NCBI RefSeq assembly: GCF_009727055.1
Contig: NC_052351.1
Coordinates: forward strand, 54,641,888 to 54,705,887
Direction: 5' to 3'
Source of the DNA: Benincasa hispida
Lineage: Eukaryota; Streptophyta; Magnoliopsida; Cucurbitales; Cucurbitaceae
DNA: 64,000 bases
This document shows, piece by piece, positions 53,870 through 63,608 of the stretch. A program made the translations under genes and the position numbers. Under the pieces are notes generated by a model. It was given only the letters and a program-made list of their open reading frames with translations, ran no database searches and was not told where the DNA came from. How positions within the stretch are numbered: the first letter of the stretch is position 1; every line of letters begins with the position of its first letter.

Positions 53870-55700
53870 TGATAACTTGTAGAAATACAAGTTATTTATA
53901 CTGCCTTATCTAGATATTGCGGCAAAAAGAGAATAAATATGTGCCAATTGTATGAAAACTAGCTTCGAAATACAATAATTCTGAATTTTCGCAATTACGC
54001 TCACTAACATCATTAAGATGGAAGAAAAGGAGATTTCTACTCTGTTTTGTAGGAAACCAAGTCACCGCTTGCGATTAAGGCTCAAGAAAAACTGTCCAAC
54101 GCATCTCTGTCGCATTGCGCCCGTCAATAAACAATGAAAAGATGATTAACGCAATGACGGCACAATGCGACAGTCGATCCAGAGCTGACTTTCAACCGCA
54201 TGCGGTAATAAAAACAACACTGCATACGAACACCCGATCGAAAGATGCAGCTGAGCAACACAAACGCGGAGGATTGTGACACGTGTACGACTAACGGTTG
54301 TGCAGATTCGATGGTCTGATTGCATAACAAAAGGAATAATATCCCTCCATCTTTGGAATTTCCATAACAACAAGTGGGGACCACAAGGCCAGACTCAAGG
54401 ATCTTCACCTATAAATACCCCATAGAATTCATAGAAAAATATGTTACTTTATATGGGTCGAATTGATATTAGGTCATTGACAGAAAGGCTAAGCTAAGTG
54501 TTAAACTGATGAAATCCGAGAAGAAGAAGAGACAAGGTCGAGAGGTGAGTCTCAGTGTTAATCTACTAGATTCCCGCCACGAAGCTCTATACACAGATCC
54601 TTACTACAGGTTGAGCAAGCCTAAGAGGGAAGCTTATCCTTCCACACGATCCACCCATTCCGGCAAGCAAATCTCCATCCAAATCGGTGTCGAGACGTTG
54701 GCACTTGTTTGTATTTGTTTCTATCTCTTTTCATCATTGTATCTCATCTTCTTTACCTCTTCATTAATACCATGTATCAGACGCTAAATAGATATATTGA
54801 ATGTCTTGATCATTTTCATTACCACTTCTCTTCTATTTTCGTTCCTCCGTTTATCGTTTTCATCGTGAAGTGTTCTTAATCCCCTGGTAGTTAATATGAA
54901 TTAAATGAATACTTAATCTGTGTTAAAAAGATAATTGCATTTAGCTAAGGCATGCTAGATGGCATCTTCACCTATGAGAGCAGAAGTGAAGATGTCATTC
55001 CGATCTATCGAGAGAGGGTCACAAGAATGTGTTAACTAGAGCGAGTAGTACTTCCAGACATGGAAGCGACCTTGCGTTCATTACGTTCGTCTCTGTTTCA
55101 CCACAGACATGTGGGAACGCGGCCGATCACTAAAAGGTGTACGCTAAAGGAAAAACGGAACCGTGTTTATCACTTTAACGCAATTAAGGAACTTGCGATG
55201 TTTATGTTAGTTATCTTTCTTTTCTGCTTCGCACATAAGACTTTTCGTCGCATTACATGATCTCTATATAATCTTCACAGCCAGCCTTGACCTCAGTATC
55301 TTGTATCATGAAGCCTATATCTTGTACCATCTTAGCTTAGGTTTATTGTACTTTATTTTATTATCGCATTCTACTGCTTTACTTTACTTTTTTAAATACT
55401 TGCACAAATACCTTTATTAAATTGAAAACCTTGTCGCATGTATCATAAACATAACGCAATAACCTCAAACAGTCCCTGTGTTCGACCTCGAATCACACTG
55501 AGAAACTTACGGTGGAATTATCTTTGGTTCCAATGCAAAGAAACTTGTGACAACGCACAGCATACTACAAGAACATTAAGTAATAACGCATATCTAGAAG
55601 TAGTATTGCACAAATTGAGTCAAGTCAAGTCATTATTACATATCATGGGCTTGTATCTTGTGTGTGCATCACTGTATATCTCAATTTTTTTTGTCCAAGA
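53870..55700 (+). repeat. 3' LTR of element C (family 1)
   Basis: It starts TGATAACTTGTAG and ends TTTTGTCCAAGA, followed by the ACACG target duplication. It keeps the GAAA-loop hairpin, GACACGTGTAC and CTAACGGTTG (54278-54302), TATAAATAC (54410-54418), AGGTGAGT (54543-54550) and TCCCTGTGTTCGACCTCG (about 55472). Confidence 0.93.
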
Positions 55701-55705
55701 ACACG

Positions 55706-56740
55706 TTGAATGATCGTCTTAGTTAACTCAGAAGAGTGTCGGGAAGTGTCGAAAACAAAGAGAAGGCCGACTCTTGCGGAAGCAAGAACATCTTTTAGGT
55801 AGAGTGGACAAAACTCAGTGTAAAAGCCTTGGGAAGCAAGATACTGCTACCAAGCTCTCTATCCTTATTTTCCATTGTCATTCTATATTCTGAACTTACT
55901 TATAAAATAGAAATTGCATCTTTATATCTGTCCAATCTCTTTACCTTACGCATGAGTAACTAAACTGTCGAATGGGTTGAGAAGCACTTACCTAACATGA
56001 CCTGAGATCTTCACTTTATGTGATCATCTTGTATTATGTGTGCATCATTCGTCCTTAGGAGGGTGGTCTAAGGATAGAATCTAGGCTTGGAAAAGTTAGA
56101 TTAGAATCTAGGCTCGGAATAGTCAGATTAGAACCACATAATCAAGAGATAGAAGCTTAGGAATAAGTTATGTTTGCTCTAAACGCATCGCATGAACCCT
56201 AGAGATAGGATATGATTTTATGCCGTCACCTTGTACTTGTGTGCATCATTCAACATCGCATAGGCAAGAAATTGAGACTTAGGAATAAGTCCTACAGACA
56301 TCATCGCATACATCGCTTGCGTCCTAAAACTAGGAGCTATCGCATTTACATTAGAAAATGAATTTCTTTCGCATGTGTGTAGCATGATCGCATAGCTTGA
56401 ACGCAATCTCAAAAAGCACTAGCTAAAGACCTTCTCAACCTATTCCTTCGCATACTCATTGTATCTTTTGCATTATTAACTCTTTTCTCAATTCCAGCGC
56501 ATAAAATTTATACCTTAAACAACATACCAACCAACGCATTGATTTAATTGTTACTGCAAAGTTATCAGAAATCACCCTCGCATATTGTTTCCTTAGTCCC
56601 TATGTTCGACCTAGGGCTTACCAAGCAACATAGTAGGGTTTATACTTGGATCTTGCTAAGAAAACTTGCATGCACAATGCATATTCCACCATCGCATTCT
56701 ACACCATTATTTCATCACATTAACCACGCATCAATGACTT
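55706..56740 (+). repeat. F 5' LTR, second part
   Basis: It continues the LTR from TTGAATGATCGTC after the ACACG duplication, matching 58525-59550. It holds the CTTGC, GGAA, GCAAG hairpin (55773-55786) and TCCCTATGTTCGACCTAGG (about 56593). About 30 bp matching H's leader follow (GACTCACACTTATATATAAA) instead of a primer site. Confidence 0.82.
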
Positions 56741-56767
56741 AAGACTCACACTTATATATAAACTTTT

Positions 56768-57110
56768 CTTATGGATATGGTGATGAAGAAAAGAAGCACT
56801 GGTAAGTTCGCAATGGTGGCATTGACACAAAGTTCAAATCTTTAATTCCACCGAAAATACGCGACCCTAGAAGTTTCACCATACCCTACTCTATTGGAGG
56901 GTTATATATTGGTCAAGTGCTTTGCGATCTCGGGGCCACCATCAACCTGATGCCCCTTTCAATTTTGAAGCAGCTGAATGTGGGGCAATTGGCGCCCACG
57001 ACGATGACTCTCAAATTAGCTGATAGATCCCTTGTGCATCCAGAAGGGAAGGTGAAGGATGTTCTAGATCACATTTTAGCTTTGATAATTTTATCATCTC
57101 ATCCTCTTTA
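56768..57110 (+). pseudogene. pol: protease remnant of element F
   Basis: The sequence matches G at 20735-21075: ATGGATATGGTGATGAAG corresponds to G's GACATGGTAACTAAG. A decayed stretch follows, then in one frame LCDLGATINLMPLSILKQLN (about 56920) and LADRSLVHPEGKVKDVL. DLGAT replaces DLGAS. It is the only coding trace left of F: gag, RT, RNase H and integrase are gone. After about 57100 it passes straight to 3' noncoding DNA. Confidence 0.85.
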
Positions 57111-57901
57111 GTCGGCGTAATCATTACATATTGATTAATTTAGTAAGTCACCGTATTATTTCTCTTTGCCAATTATGATTTCAATGATGAAACGCTGCCT
57201 CTATTTTTTCGTATATACTAGAGTCAACTTAATTTTAGGACAGTTAACTCATGAAATATTTCTAGAAGTTAGTGGTCTACCAGCTTTCTTTCAAACCGAC
57301 TTTTACGAAATTTCCTAAGAGTATCGCATGAATTTTTTCAATCTTTTAGCAATAAGGACATTGCTGCGTTTAAATTTAGGGGTGTGGTTTTCATTTCCAA
57401 TCGTGGGGGCAAGCCAAAACGAAGGTAAGAATCATGATCAACGCATAAATAAAATGATCGCAACTCTGCTGCCAAATGGGCAGGAGTTTAGACTGAGAAA
57501 GAGCGCCTTGCTCATAGTTGGATGTCCCCATGACACATGTGGGGGCAAGCCAAAATGAAGGCTAGGCACTTGGATCAGCGCAAGTTCATAGAAAAAAATA
57601 ATATGTAAATTATGCAAGGATAAACATCATTTGTAAATACCCCAGTTGAAAAAGTTCCTTTTATGAAATAAATCATGCGATGCCCTTGAAACAAGTAAAG
57701 TCTTTCTGAAGATTAAACTTACGGTCCCTAAATTTTAGAAATATTTTAAGAAGAGATCCAAATAAGAATTAAGGAGATTTTGGTACATAGGATTTGAATA
57801 AGGCAACCTTGAGAAATCTAGGAAAGGAGAAGGCGGTCGACTTTCTAGAGAAGATCTTTAGTTTATGCTTGAGGACAAAAATTGTTTTAAATTTGGGAGT
57901 G
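57111..57901 (+). other. 3' noncoding region and polypurine tract of element F
   Basis: It has TTTAAATTTAGGGGTGTGG (about 57370) and two copies of the block ending CGTGGGGGCAAGCC then AAAACGAAGG (about 57402-57425 and 57515-57561). TATGCTTGAGGACAAAAATT is near 57863, and the polypurine tract AAATTTGGGAGTG is at 57889-57901. The arrangement equals that of C although the sequence is another family. Confidence 0.8.
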
Positions 57902-59553
57902 TGATAACGGGCAGAAATGCATGTTATTACAGCGCAAGGATTGCGACGGTAAAAATATACAAAATTGCGTCTAAAAGCATTAAGTTTAGAACATTGCGAT
58001 CGCATGCGTCCATCGCATTAAAGCAGCTAACTTATGTATTTTGTGCAGAAAAATGCATTGACGCAAGGCAGAATTGCGATCCAAGGAAATTAGCATACGA
58101 GCGCATAAGAGATTGTGACCGCAAGGCTATACGATCATATGTGTTTACAAAGATCTGCTCAAGAAGGTGGTCGCATAGAGCCGTCACATCAAGGTGAAAG
58201 CTTAATAAATCATGATAGGATAGAAGGCTGATGACGGTCGAATCCGAATTTAGTTGACAAGCCATTAATGACACACTGTAGCAAGTACACTCAACTTTTC
58301 GGTGACAATTAATTGGCGCATCAGGTAGAGAATTAATGACATCCCATCAGTGCAATCATTTGAGAGAAAAAACTTTTCATCCCGAAGCTCTATAAATACC
58401 AAAGGCCACCTTCGTTAATGAAGTTTGGAGAGTTTAGTTTCGCTATCCAGAATTTAGAGTTCGTCTTAATCATATACTTAGATTTTACATACTTAGAAGG
58501 GGAGGCGAGTGAAGGGAGAACACGCTGAAAGATCATCCTGGTTAACTCAAAAGAGTGTCGAGAAGCATCAAAAACACAGAGAGGGGCGACTCTTGCGAAA
58601 GCAAGAACATATTTTGGGCAGAGTAGAGAAAACTCAGTGTAAAAGCCTTGGGAAGCAAGATACTGCTACTTTCCATTGTCATTATGTATTCTAAACTCAC
58701 TTATAAGATGGAAATTGCATCTTTATATCTGTCCACTCTCTTTACCTTACACATGAGTAACTAAACTGTTTAATGTGTTGAGAAGCACTTAGCTAGCATG
58801 ACATAAGATCTTCACTTTATGCGATCATCTTGTATTATGCATGCATCATTCATCCTTTATAGATACTCGGAACGGTGGTCTAAGGATAGAATCTAGGCTT
58901 GGAAAAGTCAGATTAGAATCTAGGCTCAGGAGAGTCAGATTAGAACCACACAATCAGGAGATAGAAGCTTAGGAATAATTTATGTTTGCTATTAACGCAT
59001 CGCATGCACCCTAGAGATAGGATATGATTGTATGCCATCACCTTGTACTTGTGTGCATCATTCAACATCGCATAGACAAGAAATAGAGACTTAGGAATAA
59101 GTCCTACAGACATCATCGCATACATCGCTTGCGTCCTAAAACTAGGAGCTATCGCATTTGCATTGGAAAATGAATTGCTGTCGCATGTGTGTAGCATGAT
59201 CGCATAGCTTGAACGCAATCTGAAGAAGCGCTAGCTAAAGACCTTCTCAACCCGTTCCTCCGCATACTTATTGTATCTTTTGCATTATTAACTCTTTTCT
59301 CAATTCCACCACATAAACTTTATACCTTAAACAATATACCAACGCACGCATTGATTTAATTGTTACCGCAAAGTTATCAGAAATCACCGTCGCATATTGG
59401 TTCCTTAGTCCCTGTGTTCGACCTTAGGCTTACCAGGCAACTTAGTAGGGTTTATACTTCGATCTTGCTAAGAAAACTTGCATGCACAACGCATATTCCA
59501 CCATCGTATTCTACACCATTATTTCATCGCATTAACCATGCATCAAAGACTCA
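57902..59553 (+). repeat. 3' LTR of element F (family 2)
   Basis: It starts TGATAACGGGCAGAAATGC and carries TATAAATA (58391-58398), the CTTGC, GAAA, GCAAG hairpin (58592-58605) and TCCCTGTGTTCGACCTTAG (about 59409). It ends near GACTCA, followed by GGACTCAG of the H leader. Confidence 0.85.
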
Positions 59554-59617
59554 GGACTCAGACTTATATATAAACTTTTCTCCTTTCTTCCCAAAATCTT
59601 TTGCTCTGATACCAACT
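59554..59617 (-). other. leader and initiator tRNA-Met primer site of element H
   Basis: The reverse complement of GCTCTGATACCA (59603-59614) is the tRNA-Met-type primer site, three bases from the LTR end. The stretch between F and the primer site is leader sequence that resumes at 45454 on the other side of F. Confidence 0.8.
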
Positions 59618-60017
59618 TGTCACACCCTACTCCAGATTACCCTTTTAACCTTGATGGAGTGGTGATTATTTCAGTTACCAACCCTTTTGCTGGCACTTAC
59701 TACCTATCTTACCTGTTAAATTTGCTCAAACCCTAAATACGTACATTCCATCAATATACTGAAAAAATTAACTCTGAACTTAACACATCTACATTACAAG
59801 GTTTCATAGCATTATTCTTACATAAATATTACAACTTAGTGAGCCCTATCTAGAATACTAGTCCCTATATGATAGACATATGTGTACTAGCTAATACAGG
59901 TCTTCAATTAAGCTTCCTTCAACCTGACTCTTTGAGTGGTAGAGCATTAACAGAGCAGTCTTTTGGGAACTGACCGCTACCTGAAAGGAAAATATTTGAA
60001 AACATGAGCTAGAAGCC
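59618..60017 (-). repeat. 5' LTR of element H, part left of E
   Basis: On the minus strand it ends GGGTGTGACA at 59618. It contains GTTTTCAAATATTTTCC then TTTCAGGTAGCGGTCAG (about 59966-59999). This resembles element I at about 28705-28745 (GTTTTCAAATGTTTTC and CAGGTAGTGGTCAA). It is interrupted by E after AAGCC. Confidence 0.8.
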
Positions 60018-61914
60018 TGATAACTTGTAGAAATACAAGTTATTTATACTGTCTTATCTAGATATTGCATTCAAAAGAGAATAAATATGTGCAGATTATA
60101 TGAAAAATAGATTAGAAATACAATAATTATGAATTATCGCAGTTACACCCTCTAACATCATCAAGATGGAAGAAAAGGAGATTTCTACTCTTTTTTGCAG
60201 GAAACCAAGTCACCGGTTGCGATCAAGGCTCAACGAGAAACTGACCAATTCATCTTTGTAACATTGCGCCTGTCAATCAACAGTGAAGAGATGATTAATG
60301 CAATGACGACACAATAGGACAGTCGATCCAGAGCTAAATTTCAACCGCATGTGGCAATAAAAACAACACTGCATGTGAAGTACCTGATCGAAAGATGCAA
60401 CTGAGCAACGCAAACGCGGAGGATTGTGACACGTGTACAACTAACGATTGTGTAGATTTGACGGTCTGATTGCATAACAGAAGGAATAATTATTCCACAG
60501 TCTTCGGAATTTCCATAACAAAAAGTGGGGACCACGAGCCAAGAGTCAAATCTTTTCACCTATAAATACCCCCATAGATTTCAGTGAACGATATACTTGG
60601 TACGGGGCTAATTGATGCTAGATCATTGAGAGAGAGGCTGAGCTGAATGCTGATCGGAAGAAATCTGGGAAGAGAAGGGACAAGGTCCAAAGGTGAGTCT
60701 CAATGCTATTCTGCTAGATCCCCACCGTGAAGCTCTATACTCAAATCCCTGCTACCGGTTGAGCAAGCCTATGAGGGAAGCTCATCCTTCCACACGATCC
60801 ATCCACACAGGCAAGCAAATCTCTATCTAGATCGGCGCCAAGACGTTGGCACTTAGTTGTATTTGTTTCTAACTCTTTTCATCACTGTATTTAATCTTCT
60901 TTATCTCTTCGTTCACAAACCATGTATCAGACGCTAAATAGATGTATTGAATGTCTCAATCGTTTTCATATCCCCTTCTTGTCTATTTTCGTCCCCCATT
61001 AACCTTTTTCTCCATGAAGTCTTCTTAATCCCTTGGTAGTTCATATGGATTAAACGAGTAACTTAATCTGTGATAAAGTGATAAATGTGTTTAGCTAAGG
61101 CATGCTAGACGGCATCTTCACCTGTGAGAGCAGAAGTGAAGATGTCATTCTGATTTATCGACAGAAGGTTAGAAGAATGCGTTAACCTAGAGGGAATAGT
61201 ACTTCTAGAGATGGAAGCAACCTTGCATTTGTTATGTTCGTCCCTGTTTCACCACAGAAATGTGGGAGCGTGGCCGATCACCGAGAGCTGTACGTTAAGG
61301 GAAAAGCGGAATCGTACTTATGTCATTAATGCAATTAAGGAACTTACGCTGTTTATATTAATTATCTTTTCTTTTTTTGCTTCACATATAAGACTTGCCA
61401 ACACATCACACGATCTTTGTATAATCTTCACAGTCAGCCTCAACCTCTGTAGCTTTTATCATGAAACCTGTATCTTGTATCATCTTAGCTTAGGTTTATT
61501 GCACTTTAGTTTATTATCGCATTTTTACCGCTTTACTTTAATTTATCGCATGTTTATATACTTGTACACAACTCTTTTATAAAATTGAAAAGCCCCAGTC
61601 GCATGTATCACAAACATAACGCAATAACCTCGAATAGTCCATGTGTTCGACCTCGGATCACACCGAGAAACTTGCGATGGAATTATACTTGGTTCCAATG
61701 CAAGGAAACTTGTGACAACACAGTATACTACAAGAATATTCATTAATAACACATATCTAGAAGTAGTATTGCATAAATTGAGTCAAGTCAGGTCATCATT
61801 GCATATCATTGGACTTGAATCTTGTGTGCATTGCATAGCTTTTTCCATTACAAGTTTATGGCAACATGAGCTTGTAGCACATCATCTAAGCATCGCATCA
61901 ATTTTAGCGTAACA
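60018..61914 (+). repeat. 5' LTR of element E (family 1)
   Basis: It starts TGATAACTTGTAG with the perfect GAAA-loop hairpin and ends GCGTAACA. GACACGTGTAC at 60428, TATAAATACC at 60561 and AGGTGAGT at 60691-60698. Near its end TTACAAGTTTATGGCA (61852-61867) looks like an older LTR end and primer-site start, 58 bp before the present one. Confidence 0.92.
60428..60569 (+). promoter_or_regulatory. LTR promoter of element E
   Basis: CACGTG followed by ACTAACGATTG, AAAGTGGGGACCAC and TATAAATA, in the family arrangement. Confidence 0.65.
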
Positions 61915-61983
61915 AGTTTATGGTGCCATTATCGGGGACTAGTTAACGGTTTATTATTTGAGTGTGTTTATGGTATTTTGCAG
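60693..61983 (+). other. putative 5' leader intron of element E
   Basis: Donor AAAG/GTGAGT and acceptor GGTATTTTGCAG, ending 51 bases before the gag ATG at 62035. Same geometry as in A and C. Confidence 0.5.
61921..61938 (+). other. primer binding site, tRNA-Asp type
   Basis: TGGTGCCATTATCGGGGA. The four differences from the tRNA-Asp complement are all C-to-T or G-to-A, as expected from loss of methylated cytosines. Confidence 0.85.
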
Positions 61984-62034
61984 GATAGATCTCGTTGTTT
62001 TGGTTGTTCAACGTGGAGAGCAGCTTTATAGTTT

Positions 62035-63608
62035 ATGAGTACTGGTACTGACCCAGAATTCGAAGCTGACCCTAAGATCGAGCGTACCTTTCGTGCATGG
62101 GCACGTCAGAATCGGATAAGGAAAAAGAAGGTAGCAAGCATGGCCGATAATAATGATAATGTGATTCTCGTAGTAAATCAAGGGGCTGTTAGACCAGCGC
62201 AGGACCCTATTTTCTTGGCAGCTGATCGCAACATTCCCATGAGGAATTATGGGGCACCCAACCTGTATAACTTTTCACCTGGGATTTTGAGGCCTACTGT
62301 TAAGGAGAACGCAAGGTTCGAAATAAAGTCGGTCATACTATAAATGATCCAACATGCAGTGCTTGGGAGTCTGCAAGGTGAAGACCCACATGCCCACCTG
62401 ATCAACTTTGTTGAAATATGCGGTAACTTCTCACTACCTGGCGTAACTTCGGAAAGCATTAGATTGTATTTGTTCCCTTACACCTTGAGGGACGAAGCCA
62501 AGAGGTGGGCTCACTCCCTGGAGCCAAATGAAATTACATCATGGGATCAACTGGTGGAACGATTCATGAAGAAGTTCTTCCCACCGGCCATCAACGCAAA
62601 GCGATAGAAGGACGTGCTAAACTTCGAGAAAATGGCGAATGAGACCCTGAGCACCGCCTGGGTACGATTTAGAAGATTGGTGAAAAACTACCCGCATATC
62701 GGGATCCCCGATTGCATTTTGATGGAGACCTTTTATAACGGCCTGAACAGATCAACGCAGGCTATTGCTGATGCCTCCGTGGCGGGAGGTTTTATGGACA
62801 AAACCTATACAGAGGCTAAGGTCATCCTTGACCACATATCGTGGAACATGGATCATTGGATTGATGATGGCTATGGCTGTCTCTTATACACATCTAGATG
62901 TGTATAAGAGACAGATCCTTGACCACATATCGTGGAACATGGATCATTGGATTGATGATGGCTATAGAGGCCAAGGCGCTGAAAGAAGAAAGAACGAAAC
63001 TGCCATTGTCACTGTGGAGACAATGACCACATTGGTCGCTCAGATGGGCGCGGTGACTTCCATCCTTCAATCGATGGCAATTAATCAAGGATCCATCTCT
63101 CAACAATCAGTGCAACCTATTGCACTGGCTCAAGCAGCCGCATTAAGTTGCATTAATTGTGGAGGGGCTTACATAGCGGAAGTGTGCCCATCGAACATCC
63201 AGCGAGTATGTGCCATCCAGAACAACCCCTTCAGCAACACCTATAATCCTGGTTGGAGGAGCATCCTAACTTCGGTTAGGGAGGTAATCCTAATCAAGGG
63301 GGGGCAATCAACCATCAAGGTGGCAATTGAGGGAATCCTCCTTTTCACCATAATTCAAATCAAGGGAAACCAAGGCAATCGCATGACCAGCAACCCTCAT
63401 CATCTAACACTTCTGAAAGCTCATTGGAGACCCTGCTGAAGCAATATATGGACAAAAATGATGCAGTGATACAAGTGCGGGCGTCTTCAATTCGAAATTT
63501 GGAGATCCAAGTGAGCCAGCTAGCATCTGAGCTGAGAAGTAGAGCACCAGGAATGTTGCCTAGTAACTCAGAAGCCCCAGGATCCAATGGAATGGAGCAA
63601 TGTCCCTA
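62035..63608 (+). pseudogene. gag: gag of element E
   Basis: The fullest family-1 gag here. MSTGTDPEFEADPKIERTF, NIPMRNYGAPNLYNFSPGI, a stop at 62341-62343, GEDPHAHLINF, LFPYTLRDEAKRWAH and KKFFPPAINAKR with a stop at 62605-62607. Then WVRFRRLVKNYPHIGIPDC, METFYNGLN and ISWNMDHWIDDGY. An adapter palindrome and a 51-bp repeat interrupt it at 62877-62965. The zinc knuckle reads CINCGGAYIAEVC, with the His replaced by Tyr. NNPFSNTYNPGW and LETLLKQYMDKNDAVIQV follow. The frame ends at EQCP (63608), at the pol-deletion junction. Confidence 0.88.
62877..62914. other. Tn5/Nextera mosaic-end palindrome (sequencing adapter)
   Basis: CTGTCTCTTATACACATCT followed directly by AGATGTGTATAAGAGACAG. The 51 bases before it (62824-62874) are repeated right after it (62915-62965). 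Its translation creates the peptide SYTHLDVYKRQ, a known sign of adapter contamination. Confidence 0.98.

Larger units (their letters stand above)
46087..55700 (+). mobile_element. element C: complete pol-less family-1 element with gag and ORF3
   Basis: Two LTRs of 1833 and 1831 bp bound a 5950-bp interior with primer site, gag, pre-ORF3 promoter region, ORF3, 3' noncoding region and polypurine tract. The target duplication ACACG is present on both sides (46082-46086 and 55701-55705), inside an LTR of F. The LTRs differ by several percent by eye, so the insertion is not recent. It is the only element in the window with both ends intact and defines the structure of the non-autonomous family. 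Confidence 0.93.
45455..59553 (+). mobile_element. element F: family-2 Athila-like element, internally deleted and split by C
   Basis: The 5' LTR (45455-46086 plus 55706 to about 56740) is split by C. The interior keeps only a protease remnant and the 3' noncoding region, and the 3' LTR runs 57902 to about 59553. GGAC lies immediately left of the first LTR and right of the second. Unexpectedly, about 30 bp of H leader also follow the first LTR where a primer site should be (see findings). Confidence 0.75.
42831..60017 (-). mobile_element. element H: reverse-strand chromovirus hosting nested elements F and C
   Basis: Reading from right to left: LTR end (59618-60017, split by E), primer site (59603-59614), leader (interrupted by F), gag start (45418), decayed internal part, polypurine tract and 3' LTR (42831-44440). 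The gag N-terminus and LTR match element I. The leader words on both sides of F join smoothly, with GGAC at both junctions. The outer LTR end is lost on the left and continues beyond E on the right. Confidence 0.75.
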
